41,894 nucleotides of DNA from Agromyces salentinus (GTDB taxonomy: Bacteria > Actinomycetota > Actinomycetes > Actinomycetales > Microbacteriaceae). Positions 17,437-25,760 of this stretch are shown one piece after another; positions within the stretch are counted from its first letter, which is position 1; every line of letters starts with the position of its first letter. Below the pieces are notes generated by a model, which searched no databases, had not been told where the DNA came from, and worked only from the letters and a program-made list of their open reading frames with translations. The stretch covers positions 1-41,894 of the forward strand of contig NZ_WBIR01000027.1 in assembly GCF_009749395.1 (NCBI RefSeq), read 5' to 3'. Made by a program: the position numbers and the translations under genes.

Positions 17437-18087
17437 GTGGACGTCGTCATCGCGAATCTCCCGCTCTACCTCGAGGGCTTCAGCGTCACGCTGCTGCTGC
17501 TCGCGGTCGGCGGACTGGGCGCGCTCGTGCTCGGCACGCTCATCGCCGCGATGCGCATCTCGCCGATCGCCACCTTGCGGGTGATCGCCACCGTCTACAC
17601 CGAGATCATCCGGAATACGCCGCTGACGCTCGTCGTGATCTTCTGCGCGATCATCCTCCCGATCCTCGGTTCCGAACTGCCGTACCTCATCGCCGGCATG
17701 ATCGCCCTCGCGGTCTACACCTCGCCGTTCATCGCCGAGGCACTCCGCTCGGGCATCAACGGCGTGCCGGTCGGCCAGGCGGAGGCCGCTCGCAGCCTGG
17801 GCCTCGGCTTCGGCCTGACGGTCTCGCTCATCGTGCTGCCGCAGGCGTTCCGCATGACCATCCCGCCGCTCATCAACGTCCTCATCGCCCTCACGAAGAA
17901 CACCTCCGTCGTCGGCGGCGTGGGCTTCGTGAGCGAGCTGTTCGGCGTCGGCCGCACGCTCGCCAACGCGAACGGCGACGCCGTGATCGCCGTGCTGATC
18001 GGGGTCGCGTTCTTCTACCTCATCGTGACCGTGCCGCTCGGCCTGCTCGCGACGAAACTCGAGCGGAAGTGGGTGGTGCAGCGATGA
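17437..18087 (+). CDS. gluC: Glutamate-type ABC importer, permease 1
   Basis: 216 aa, GTG start with GAGAGGAA 5-12 bases upstream. About five membrane segments (for example LYLEGFSVTLLLLAVGGLGALVLGTLIAAM and PLTLVVIFCAIILPIL). The cytoplasmic EAA loop that docks the ATPase is GVPVGQAEAARSLGLGFGLT, followed by LPQAFRMTIPPLINVLIALTKNTS, typical of PAAT permeases (HisM/GluC). It overlaps gluD by 4 bases. Confidence 0.92.
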   Translation: MDVVIANLPLYLEGFSVTLLLLAVGGLGALVLGTLIAAMRISPIATLRVIATVYTEIIRNTPLTLVVIFCAIILPILGSELPYLIAGMIALAVYTSPFIAEALRSGINGVPVGQAEAARSLGLGFGLTVSLIVLPQAFRMTIPPLINVLIALTKNTSVVGGVGFVSELFGVGRTLANANGDAVIAVLIGVAFFYLIVTVPLGLLATKLERKWVVQR

Positions 18088-19010
18088 GCGGCGCCAGTGT
18101 CCTGTTCGACGCGCCCGGCCCCAAGGCCCGTCGCCTCTCCCGCATCCTCTCGGCGGTCACGGCCGTCGTGGTGGTCGCGGGACTCGGCTGGGTCTTCGCG
18201 ACCCTGAACGCGCCGCGCGAGTCGGGCGGCATCACGCTCCCCGGCATGTTCGACACCGTCCGGTGGACCATCGTCGCCGACCCCGAGATGTGGAGCTTCA
18301 TCATCGGCGTCGGCGTGTGGGGCACGCTGCGCGCCGCCGCCGTCGCCGCGGTGCTCGCCATCGCGATCGGCATCGTCCTCTCGCTCCTGCGCAGCTCGAC
18401 GATCGCGTGGGTGCGCATCCCGACTGCCGTCCTCATCGAGTTCTTCCGCGGCATGCCCGTGCTGCTGATGATGCTCTTCATCCTGCTCGTCGCCGGAACG
18501 GGCCAGTACTGGGCCGTGGTCTCGGCCCTCGCGATCTACAACGGGGCGCTCATCGGCGAGACGCTCCGGGCGGGCCTCGTCGCCCTCCCGAGAGGGCAGC
18601 GCGAGGCGGCGCTCAGCGTCGGCATGCGGCCGCTGCAGTCCAAGATGCTCGTGGAGTTCCCGCAGGCGTTCCGACAGATGCTGCCGATCATCGTCGCCCA
18701 GCTCGTCGTGCTGCTGAAGGACACGTCGCTCGCGTACATCGTCGGCTATCCCGAGCTGCTCCGCGTCACCCTGAACAACCTCGGCAGCTTCTACGGCAAC
18801 CGCTACCTCTTCACGCTCTGGTGCATCGCCTTCGTGCTCTACCTCGTGATCGACCTCGCACTGTCGTGGTTCGCTCGCTGGCTGGCGCGTCGAACCGATC
18901 GTCGCTACCGCACGGGCAAGGGCGCCGCGGTCGAGGACCCGAACCAGGCGCTGCTCATGGCGCAGGCCGTCGCCTCGGCGCGAGAGTCGGAGAGCCGGGG
19001 CCCGGCCTGA
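18084..19010 (+). CDS. gluD: Glutamate-type ABC importer, permease 2
   Basis: 308 aa from the ATG that overlaps the gluC stop. It has a longer N-terminal extension with its own membrane segment (AVTAVVVVAGLGWVFATL), as GluD has over GluC, then the permease core. The EAA loop is LPRGQREAALSVGMRPLQSKMLVEFPQAFRQMLP, and FFRGMPVLLMMLFIL and KDTSLAYIVGYPELL are family blocks. A charged C-terminal tail of about 40 residues (RRYRTGKGAAVEDPNQ...) faces the cytoplasm. Last gene of the transporter operon. Confidence 0.92.
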   Translation: MSGASVLFDAPGPKARRLSRILSAVTAVVVVAGLGWVFATLNAPRESGGITLPGMFDTVRWTIVADPEMWSFIIGVGVWGTLRAAAVAAVLAIAIGIVLSLLRSSTIAWVRIPTAVLIEFFRGMPVLLMMLFILLVAGTGQYWAVVSALAIYNGALIGETLRAGLVALPRGQREAALSVGMRPLQSKMLVEFPQAFRQMLPIIVAQLVVLLKDTSLAYIVGYPELLRVTLNNLGSFYGNRYLFTLWCIAFVLYLVIDLALSWFARWLARRTDRRYRTGKGAAVEDPNQALLMAQAVASARESESRGPA

Positions 19011-19063
19011 TCCGAGCGCGCGGGAGCCGATCCGCGGGCGCAGCCCGATGGGGCGCCGACCGC

Positions 19064-19080
19064 TAGACTCGTTCCTTGTG
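19064..19080 (+). promoter_or_regulatory. -10 element and leaderless start of pheS
   Basis: TAGACT (19064-19069), 8 bases, then GTG 19078, with no Shine-Dalgarno sequence. The 13-mer around the -10 is identical to that of the infC promoter. Confidence 0.55.
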
Positions 19081-20118
19081 TCCGAGCCCCGTGAAATCAC
19101 CGAGCAGTCCGTCGAGTCCGCGGTCGCCGCGGCCCTCGCCGCGATCGCCTCGGCCGGCGATTCAGCCGCGCTGAAGGCCGTCCGCGCCGAGCACACCGGC
19201 GAGAAGAGCGAACTCGCCCAGCTGAACGCCCAGTTGCGCAACGTCCCCAACGACCAGAAGGCCGCACTCGGCAAGCTCGTCGGCGGGGCCCGCGGGCGCG
19301 TGAACCAGGCCTTCACCGCGCGTGAGGCCGAGATCGTCGCGGCCGAGGCGGCCGCCCAGCTCGAGGCCGAGGCGCTCGACGTCACGGCGCTGCCCTCGCG
19401 CATCACGGTGGGCTCGCGGCATCCGCTGACCCTCCTCGAGGACCGGGTCTGCGACGTCTTCACCGGCATGGGCTGGGAGATCGCCGAAGGCCCCGAGGTC
19501 GAGAGCGAATGGTTCAACTTCGACGCGCTGAACTTCGACGCCGACCACCCGGCCCGGGCGATGCAGGACACGTTCTTCGTGGACCCGCCTGAGGCGCACC
19601 TCGTCATGCGCACGCACACGAGCCCCGTCCAGGTGCGCTCGATGCTCGACCGCGAGGTCCCGATCTACGTGCTCGCGCCGGGCCGCGTGTACCGCACCGA
19701 CGAGTTCGACGCGACGCACCTGCCCGTCTTCATGCAGTTCGAGGGCCTCGCCGTCGACAAGGGCCTCACCATGGCGCACCTCAAGGGCACCCTCGACCAC
19801 TTCGTGAAGTCGATCTTCGGCGACGAGGCGAAGGTGCGCCTGCGTCCGAGCTACTTCCCGTTCACCGAGCCCTCCGCGGAACTCGACTTCTGGCACCCGA
19901 CGTTCAAGACGGGTCCCCGCTGGATCGAGTGGGGCGGCTGCGGCATGGTGCACCCGAACGTGCTGCGCTCGGCGGGCATCGACCCCGAGGTCTACACGGG
20001 CTTCGCCTTCGGCATGGGCATCGAGCGCGGGCTGATGCTCCGCAACGACGTGCAGGACATGCGCGAAATGGTCGAGGGAGACATCCGCTTCTCCCAGCAG
20101 TTCGGAATGGTGGTCTGA
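19078..20118 (+). CDS. pheS: Phenylalanine-tRNA ligase alpha subunit
   Basis: 346 aa from GTG 19078; ATG 19048 lies upstream of the -10 element and is rejected. An N-terminal coiled-coil that binds tRNA-Phe (about 1-100) is followed by the class II catalytic core: PGRVYRTDEFDATHLPVFMQFEGLAVD (motif 2), SYFPFTEPSAELDFWHP, and GFAFGMGIERGLMLR (motif 3). It works as an alpha2-beta2 tetramer with PheT, encoded 3 bases downstream. Confidence 0.97.
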   Translation: MSEPREITEQSVESAVAAALAAIASAGDSAALKAVRAEHTGEKSELAQLNAQLRNVPNDQKAALGKLVGGARGRVNQAFTAREAEIVAAEAAAQLEAEALDVTALPSRITVGSRHPLTLLEDRVCDVFTGMGWEIAEGPEVESEWFNFDALNFDADHPARAMQDTFFVDPPEAHLVMRTHTSPVQVRSMLDREVPIYVLAPGRVYRTDEFDATHLPVFMQFEGLAVDKGLTMAHLKGTLDHFVKSIFGDEAKVRLRPSYFPFTEPSAELDFWHPTFKTGPRWIEWGGCGMVHPNVLRSAGIDPEVYTGFAFGMGIERGLMLRNDVQDMREMVEGDIRFSQQFGMVV

Positions 20119-20121
20119 GAC

Positions 20122-22647
20122 ATGCGAGTGCCGCTGAGTTGGCTCGCCGAGTACGTCGAGCTGGTCCCCGGGACCACCCCCGAGCAGGTGCACGCCGCCC
20201 TCGTCGAGGTCGGCCTCGAGGAGGAGGACGTGCACACCTTCGACCTCGTCGGCCCGATCGTTGTCGGTGAGGTGCTCGAGTTCGTCGAGGAGCCGCAGAC
20301 GAATGGCAAGACCATCCGCTGGTGCCAGGTCCGCGTCGCGCCCGACGGCGAGACCGCGGCCGATGGCGGCGAGGCCGTGCACGGCATCGTCTGCGGCGCC
20401 CGCAACTTCTTCGTCGGCGACAAGGTCGTCGTGACCCTGCCCGGCGCCGTGCTGCCCGGTCCGTTCCCGATCGCGGCGCGCAAGACCTACGGCCACGTCT
20501 CCGATGGCATGATCGCGTCGGCGCGCGAGCTCGGCCTCGGCGAGGACCACGACGGCATCCTCCGGTTGTCGACGCTCGGCATCGACGCCCCGGTCGGCAC
20601 CGACGCCATCGCCCTGCTCGGCCTCGACGACACGGCCGTCGAGCTGAACGTGACGCCCGATCGCGGCTACGCGTTCTCGATCCGCGGCGTGGCGCGCGAG
20701 TACGCCCACGCGACCGGCGCCCGCTTCCGCGACCCGGTCGGCGAGATCGAGCCGACGGATGTCGCGGCCGACGCGTTCCCCGTCGTCATCGACGATCGCG
20801 CGCCGATCCGGGGAAACCTCGCGTCGCAGGCGTTCGCGACGCGCATCGTCCGCGGCGTGGATCCCACGCGCCCGACGCCGGCCTGGATGATCGCGCGGCT
20901 GAAGCTCGCCGGCATCCGCTCGGTCTCGCTGCTCGTGGACATCACCAACTACGTCATGCTCGAGCTCGGCCAGCCGATCCACGGCTACGACCTCGACGCG
21001 CTCCGCGGCGGCATCGTCGTGCGGCGCGCGGTCCAGGGGGAGCCGTTCACGACGCTCGACGGCAAGGCGCGAACGCTGCACGCCGAGGACGTCGTCGTCA
21101 CGGACGACCGGGGGCCGATCGGCCTCGCGGGCGTCATGGGCGGCGCCGAGACCGAGATGGGCGAGTCCACGACCAACGTGCTCATCGAGGCCGCGCACTG
21201 GGACCCCGTGTCGATCGCGCGCACCGCACGCCGGCACAAGCTGCCGAGCGAGGCCGCCAAGCGCTACGAGCGGGGCGTCGACCCAACCATCGGCGCGGTC
21301 GCGGTCGCCCGCGTCGCGCAGCTCATGGTCGACCTCGCCGGCGGCACGGCCGACCAGGGTGGTTCGGTCATCCAGACCGCGCCCGAGCGCGCGGCGATCC
21401 TGCTTCCCGACGGGTACGTGACACGGGTCACCGGAATCGAGTCCACGGTCGAGGAGGTGCACGACGCCCTCGCCGAGATCGGCGGCGTCGTAACGCGGGT
21501 CGACGGCGGGTTCTCCGTGGTGCCGCCGACCTGGCGCCCCGACCTCACGGGTCGTGAAGAGCTCGTCGAAGAGGTGGCACGCCTCGGCGGCTACGAGCGG
21601 ATCCCGTCGATCCTGCCCGTGGCGCCCCCCGGGCGAGGTCTCACGCGCTCGCAGCGCATCCGTCGACGGGTCGCCGAGGTGCTCGCGGCCGGCGGTGCGA
21701 CCGAGGTGCTCTCGTTCCCGTTCGCGAACGCCGAGGAGAACGCGCGCTACGGCAGCGTCGACGGCGGCCCGGTCGCGTCGGTGAAGCTCGCGAACGCGCT
21801 CGACGCCTCCAATGCGCTCCTGCGGCGGTCGCTCCTGCCGGGACTCATCGGCGCGGCAAAGCGCAACCGCTCCCGCGGCCTCGTCGACCTGGCGCTCTTC
21901 GAGCTCGGGCTGGTGTTCCTGCCCGAAGATGGTCGCGTCTACGGCTCGAGCGAGCTCCCGGCCGGCGGTGCGCTGCCGAGCGACGACGAGATCGCCGCCC
22001 TCGACGCGGGCATCCCGCCGCAGCCTCGCCACGTCGCGGCCCTCTTCGTCGGTGACGCCGTCACCAAGCAGCCGGGTCAGGCCGCCGTGCCCGCGGGCAT
22101 CGTCGACGCGCTCGACGCCGTCCGCCGCATCGGCCTCGCCACGGGCGCCGAGTTCGAGGTCGTGCATGGTTCGCATCACGCGATGCACCCCGGGCGGACG
22201 GCCGAGCTCCGGGTGGCCGGCCGCAGCGTCGGCTTCGCCGGCGAACTGCTGCCGTCGATCGCCGAGGAGGCCGACCTCCCCCGCGTCGTCGCCGTGCTCG
22301 AGATCGACCTCGACGCGGTCATCGAACTCGCCGAGCCGCAGCCCGAGGCGCAGGCGATCGGCACGTTCCCGGCCGCGACCCAGGACCTCTCGCTGCTGGT
22401 CGCCGCCGACGTGCCGGCCGGCGTCGTCGCGGCATCCGTCCGCGAGGGCGCGGGCGCGCTGCTCGAGGAACTGCACCTCGTCGACGACTACCGCGGCGCC
22501 GGCGTGCCCGAGGGGTCGAAGAGCCTCACGTTCGCGCTGCGCTTCCGCGCGCCCGATCGCACGCTCACCGCGGCCGAGGCCAGCGAGGCCAAGCTCGCCG
22601 GTGCCGCGCTTGCGGGGGAGCGCACGGGCGCCGCGATCCGCGAGTAG
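20122..22647 (+). CDS. pheT: Phenylalanine-tRNA ligase beta subunit
   Basis: 841 aa, the usual bacterial size. Begins MRVPLSWLAEYVEL. The tRNA-binding (EMAP/OB) domain at about 40-155 contains VHGIVCGARNFFVGDKVVVTLPGAVLPG. The B3/B4 editing region follows (ITNYVMLELGQPIHGYDLD, then GVMGGAETEMGESTTNVLIEAAHWDP). B5 includes WRPDLTGREELVEEVARLGGYERIP. The C-terminal FDX-ACB anticodon-binding domain runs from about IGTFPAATQDLSLLV to the end. It makes Phe-tRNA with PheS and edits Tyr-tRNA-Phe. Confidence 0.97.
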   Translation: MRVPLSWLAEYVELVPGTTPEQVHAALVEVGLEEEDVHTFDLVGPIVVGEVLEFVEEPQTNGKTIRWCQVRVAPDGETAADGGEAVHGIVCGARNFFVGDKVVVTLPGAVLPGPFPIAARKTYGHVSDGMIASARELGLGEDHDGILRLSTLGIDAPVGTDAIALLGLDDTAVELNVTPDRGYAFSIRGVAREYAHATGARFRDPVGEIEPTDVAADAFPVVIDDRAPIRGNLASQAFATRIVRGVDPTRPTPAWMIARLKLAGIRSVSLLVDITNYVMLELGQPIHGYDLDALRGGIVVRRAVQGEPFTTLDGKARTLHAEDVVVTDDRGPIGLAGVMGGAETEMGESTTNVLIEAAHWDPVSIARTARRHKLPSEAAKRYERGVDPTIGAVAVARVAQLMVDLAGGTADQGGSVIQTAPERAAILLPDGYVTRVTGIESTVEEVHDALAEIGGVVTRVDGGFSVVPPTWRPDLTGREELVEEVARLGGYERIPSILPVAPPGRGLTRSQRIRRRVAEVLAAGGATEVLSFPFANAEENARYGSVDGGPVASVKLANALDASNALLRRSLLPGLIGAAKRNRSRGLVDLALFELGLVFLPEDGRVYGSSELPAGGALPSDDEIAALDAGIPPQPRHVAALFVGDAVTKQPGQAAVPAGIVDALDAVRRIGLATGAEFEVVHGSHHAMHPGRTAELRVAGRSVGFAGELLPSIAEEADLPRVVAVLEIDLDAVIELAEPQPEAQAIGTFPAATQDLSLLVAADVPAGVVAASVREGAGALLEELHLVDDYRGAGVPEGSKSLTFALRFRAPDRTLTAAEASEAKLAGAALAGERTGAAIRE

Positions 22648-22666
22648 CCCGTCCGGTCGGTCGTTC

Positions 22667-22700
22667 GCCGGGTGGGGGCTGTCGGATGCCCCGACCCGGC
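22667..22700 (+). terminator. Terminator of pheS-pheT
   Basis: GCCGGGT (22667-22673) pairs with ACCCGGC (22694-22700), and GGGGC with GCCCC inside, separated by one G-G mismatch; 8-base loop. It ends 2 bases before the -10 of the next gene. Confidence 0.6.
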
Positions 22701-22702
22701 GA

Positions 22703-22716
22703 TACCCTGAACCATG
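22703..22716 (+). promoter_or_regulatory. -10 element and leaderless start of the DUF1801 gene
   Basis: TACCCT (22703-22708), 5 bases, then ATG 22714. No Shine-Dalgarno sequence is present. The -35 region would fall within the pheT terminator. Confidence 0.5.
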
Positions 22717-23118
22717 GCCGAGCCGAAGACCGTTCCGACCGGGGCATCCGTCGCCGAGTTCCTCGAGGCGGTCGAGCCTCCGGGCCGACGCGACGACGGC
22801 TTCGTGCTCCGTGAGATCTTCGACCGGGTGACCGACACCGACGCCGTCATGTGGGGTCCCTCGATCATCGGCTACGGCGTGCAGCACTACCGCTACGAGA
22901 CGGGCCGCGAGGGCGATTGGCCCATCGTCGGCTTCTCACCGCGCAAGGCGAACGTGGCGCTCTACGGTCTCCAGCTCCCCGGCGGGGAGGAGCTCGTCGA
23001 GCGCCTCGGCAAGGTCAAGCTGGGCGTGGGATGCATCTGGGTGGGCCGTCTGGGCAACGTCGACCTCGACGTGCTGGCGTCGCTCATCGACCGGTCCTGG
23101 ATCCACGCGCGGGGGTGA
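22714..23118 (+). CDS. DUF1801 (YdhG-like) protein
   Basis: 134 aa, soluble. The blocks SVAEFLEAVEPPGRRDDGFVLREIFDRVT, PSIIGYGVQHYRYETGREGDWPIVGFSPRKANVALYG and CIWVGRLGNVDLDVLASLI are those of DUF1801, a small alpha/beta fold related to YdhG. No biochemical function is established. Monocistronic: a terminator precedes it and it converges with the tetR gene. Confidence 0.88.
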   Translation: MAEPKTVPTGASVAEFLEAVEPPGRRDDGFVLREIFDRVTDTDAVMWGPSIIGYGVQHYRYETGREGDWPIVGFSPRKANVALYGLQLPGGEELVERLGKVKLGVGCIWVGRLGNVDLDVLASLIDRSWIHARG

Positions 23119-23154
23119 GTGGCGGCATCCCTCGTCCTGTCGCGCCCGGCGGGA

Positions 23155-23853
23155 TCAGGCGGATGCCGCGGCGCTGCGCTCGGCCGACTGGATGATCGTC
23201 TCGACCCCGAGGTGGAACAGGTCGCGATCCTCGATGCCGGCGAGCTTCAGGCCGAGCTCGGCGATGCGGGGGTGCGAGCGGGGGTCGGCGAGGATCGGGC
23301 CCTCGAACCACGGGCTCGGCTCGTCGTCACCCGCGCCACGGCCGCTGCGGGCGCGTGCGATGCCGGCTGCCGTCGAGATCACGTGCGAGGCCAGCAGGGC
23401 GTAGTGGCGCACGAGCTCGTCGTCGGCGAGGCCCGCGCGCGCGAAGGCGTCGAGCATGAGCTCGACCGCGTCGAGTTCGCCGGGTCCGTGCGTCGTGAGC
23501 ACGACGGCCTCGACGGCGATCGCCGGATGGGCGGTGAACGAGGCGAGGGTCGCGGTCGAGAGCTGCCTGAGCCGTTCGCGCCACTCGGACGGATCGGCCG
23601 TGACGGCGGCGACGGCCCGGGCGTCGAGTTCGTCGAGCAGCGCCTGCATGAGCGCTTCCTTGTTGCGGAAGTGCCGGTAGATCGCGGTCGGGTCGGCGCC
23701 GAGTGTCGTGCCGAGCTCGCGGACCGAGATGGTGATCGCGTCGGTTCGGGCGGCGAGGTCGAGGCCGGCGGCGACGATCGTCTCGCGGTCCAAGCGGACC
23801 TTGCCGACCCCGCGCGTCTCGTCGCTGCGTCGTGATTCCGTCGCGGTCGTCAT
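23155..23853 (-). CDS. TetR-family repressor
   Basis: 232 aa from ATG 23853, which has GAGGG 8 bases upstream; Met at 23889 is a possible longer start. An N-terminal helix-turn-helix spans about 20-68 (LDRETIVAAGLDLAARTDAITISVRELGTTLGADPTAIYRHFRNKEALMQALLDEL), with GADPTAIYRHFRNKEAL as the recognition helix. The larger helical C-terminal ligand/dimer domain (SEWRERLRQLSTATLASFTAHPAIAVEAVVLTTHG) is of the TetR_C type. It is divergent from the amidohydrolase/peptide-transporter operon with a perfect palindrome between them, so it most likely represses both. The effector is unknown, perhaps a substrate of that operon. Confidence 0.9.
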   Translation of the reverse strand: MTTATESRRSDETRGVGKVRLDRETIVAAGLDLAARTDAITISVRELGTTLGADPTAIYRHFRNKEALMQALLDELDARAVAAVTADPSEWRERLRQLSTATLASFTAHPAIAVEAVVLTTHGPGELDAVELMLDAFARAGLADDELVRHYALLASHVISTAAGIARARSGRGAGDDEPSPWFEGPILADPRSHPRIAELGLKLAGIEDRDLFHLGVETIIQSAERSAAASA

Positions 23854-23932
23854 CGCCCCTGCCCTCGGTTCGCTTGGTTCGGCACTCATCCTGCCACGCG
23901 CACGGCTGCGGTGCGGCGTCGGGTGCGAGGCC

Positions 23933-23963
23933 AGTGTAACGAATCGGACAACGTCGCTGTCAA
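23933..23963 (-). promoter_or_regulatory. tetR promoter (minus strand)
   Basis: Minus strand: TTGACA (23963-23958, full consensus), a 19-base spacer, then TACACT (23938-23933). The -35 lies inside the palindrome 23959-23973, except for one base. Confidence 0.55.
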
Positions 23964-23973
23964 CACTGTTGAC
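23959..23973. promoter_or_regulatory. Palindromic operator of the TetR regulator
   Basis: GTCAACA-C-TGTTGAC, a perfect 7-1-7 palindrome. It overlaps the -35 boxes of both divergent promoters, so one bound TetR dimer could block both. Confidence 0.7.
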
Positions 23974-23997
23974 GTCTGTGATGCCGGCCGATACTGT
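23969..23997 (+). promoter_or_regulatory. Promoter of the amidohydrolase-transporter operon
   Basis: TTGACG (23969-23974), a 17-base spacer, then TACTGT (23992-23997). The predicted start is near 24004, leaving about 25 bases with GAGGCGAC before GTG 24030. Confidence 0.6.
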
Positions 23998-24029
23998 CGC
24001 CTCCACACCCAACGAAGAATCGAGGCGAC

Positions 24030-25751
24030 GTGGCTGTCGACGTCCTGTTCACCAGCGGATCCGTCTTCACCGGATCCGGCTCGCCCCTGCACGGGAAGGC
24101 GGTCGCCGTTTCCGGGGGCCGGATCACGGCGATCCTGCCTGAGGCCGAGGCGTCGGCGCTGATCGGCGCCCGAACGCGCGTCGTCGATCTCGGCGGCGCC
24201 CTCCTCGCTCCCGGCTTCCAGGACGCGCACATCCACCCGGTCGGAGGTGGCGTCGAGCTGCTCCAGTGCGACCTCACCGAGGCCGAGGATGCCGCCGACG
24301 CGGTCGCCCGGGTCGCGGCGTACGCCGCGGCGAACCCCGACGAGCCGTGGATCCTCGGGGGCGGGTGGTCCATGGACCACTTCGCCGGAGGAGCCCCGCA
24401 GCGCGCCCTGCTCGACGACGTCGTGCCCGATCGGCCGGTGCTCCTCATGAGCCGTGACCACCACAGCTCGTGGGCCAACAGCTGCGCCATCCGACTCGCG
24501 GGCATCGACGCGTCGACGCCGGACCCCGCCGATGGCCGGATCGAGCGCGAGCCCGGCGGATCGCCCGCCGGCACCTTCCACGAGGGGGCGGGCGAGCTCT
24601 TCGCCGGTGTTCGGCCGGCGGGCAGCGAGGAGCTCTCGTATCGCGGCCTGCTCCGCGCCCAGGAACTGCTGCTGTCGATGGGCATCACCGGGTGGCAGGA
24701 TGCGCTGGTCGCCGGATCGTCTGCCGGGATCTCCGACCCGACGGGCGCGTACCTGCGGGCCGTCGAGGAGGGGACGCTGCGAGTGCACGTCGTCGGTGCG
24801 CAGTGGTGGGAGCGGTCGGGCGGGCTGGAACAGGTCGATCGGATGGTTCGGCGGCGCGAGGAGATCGCACGACGCGGAATCGAGGATCAGCTGTCGTTCG
24901 GCACCGTCAAGATCATGGTCGACGGCGTCGCCGAGAACCAGACCGCGGCCATGCTGGCCCCGTACCGCGATGCCCACGGCCACGACACCGCCAACCGGGG
25001 CATCTCCTTCGTCGATCCGGGCCTGCTGCGGAGCGCCGTCGTGGCACTGGACGCCGAGGGGATGCAGGTCCACTTCCACGCGCTCGGCGACCGCGCCGTC
25101 CGGGAGGCGCTCGACGCGATCGAGGCGGCGCGTGCCGCGAACGGCGCGAGCGACGGCCGTCATCACCTCGCCCACCTCCAGGTCGTCGCGGAGGCCGACA
25201 CCGCACGCTTCGCCGAGCTCGACGCGGTCGCCAACCTCCAAGCCCTCTGGGCCACGCACGAGGACCAGATCGACGTCCTCACCCTGCCCTTCCTCCAGCG
25301 CGATGCCGAGGCGCGGCAGTACCCGTTCGGCGACCTCCTGCGCCATGGCGCCCGGCTCGCGGCGGGAAGCGACTGGCCGGTGTCATCGCCCGACCCCCTC
25401 GCCGCGATCCACGTGGCCGTGACCAGGGTGGCGCCCGGCATCGACGCCGAACCGCTCGGCGGCGCGCACCAGCGACTCGACCTCGCCACGGCCCTGGCGG
25501 CCTACACCTCGGGCAGCGCCTACGTGAACCACCGCGAGCACGACACGGGCCACGTCCGCGAGGGATACCTCGCCAACCTCGTGGTGATCAGCCCCGATCC
25601 CTTCACGCTCGCCGACGCCGACCTGCACCTGGCCTCGGTCGCATCGACCTGGATCCAGGGTGATGCGGTCTACGAGCGTCCCGACGCCGAATCGACGGCC
25701 GACGCCGGCGCGTTCGGCGAGCCCATCGACATCCCGACCCCCACCCGCTGA
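24030..25751 (+). CDS. Amidohydrolase family 3 protein (YtcJ-like)
   Basis: 573 aa, GTG start with GAGGCGAC directly before it. A metal-dependent TIM-barrel hydrolase: HxH motif in PGFQDAHIHPVGGG (His67, His69), metal-bridging Lys in TVKIMVDGVAENQTA, His in VHFHALGDRAVREALDAIE, and HHLAHLQV, and the catalytic Asp in AAGSDWPVSSPDP. N- and C-terminal strands form the urease-like beta sandwich. Relatives include N-substituted formamide deformylase and other amide or imide hydrolases; the substrate cannot be read from the sequence. It is 9 bases before a peptide-type binding protein, so it probably hydrolyses an imported amide or peptide-like compound. Confidence 0.9.
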   Translation: MAVDVLFTSGSVFTGSGSPLHGKAVAVSGGRITAILPEAEASALIGARTRVVDLGGALLAPGFQDAHIHPVGGGVELLQCDLTEAEDAADAVARVAAYAAANPDEPWILGGGWSMDHFAGGAPQRALLDDVVPDRPVLLMSRDHHSSWANSCAIRLAGIDASTPDPADGRIEREPGGSPAGTFHEGAGELFAGVRPAGSEELSYRGLLRAQELLLSMGITGWQDALVAGSSAGISDPTGAYLRAVEEGTLRVHVVGAQWWERSGGLEQVDRMVRRREEIARRGIEDQLSFGTVKIMVDGVAENQTAAMLAPYRDAHGHDTANRGISFVDPGLLRSAVVALDAEGMQVHFHALGDRAVREALDAIEAARAANGASDGRHHLAHLQVVAEADTARFAELDAVANLQALWATHEDQIDVLTLPFLQRDAEARQYPFGDLLRHGARLAAGSDWPVSSPDPLAAIHVAVTRVAPGIDAEPLGGAHQRLDLATALAAYTSGSAYVNHREHDTGHVREGYLANLVVISPDPFTLADADLHLASVASTWIQGDAVYERPDAESTADAGAFGEPIDIPTPTR

Positions 25752-25760
25752 GGAGCCCCC

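Noticed and set aside
19162..22887. 1241-codon open frame on the minus strand across pheS and pheT
   Set aside because: It lacks any recognisable motif and mirrors the codon structure of two certain genes on the other strand.
23854..24012. Longer tetR start (up to 285 codons)
   Set aside because: The extension would run through the operator and promoter and has no family similarity; ATG 23853 has a better ribosome site, with 23889 as fallback.
24470..25663. 397-codon alternative plus-strand frame inside the amidohydrolase gene
   Set aside because: It is Arg-rich shadow sequence; the overlapping frame has all metal-binding motifs.
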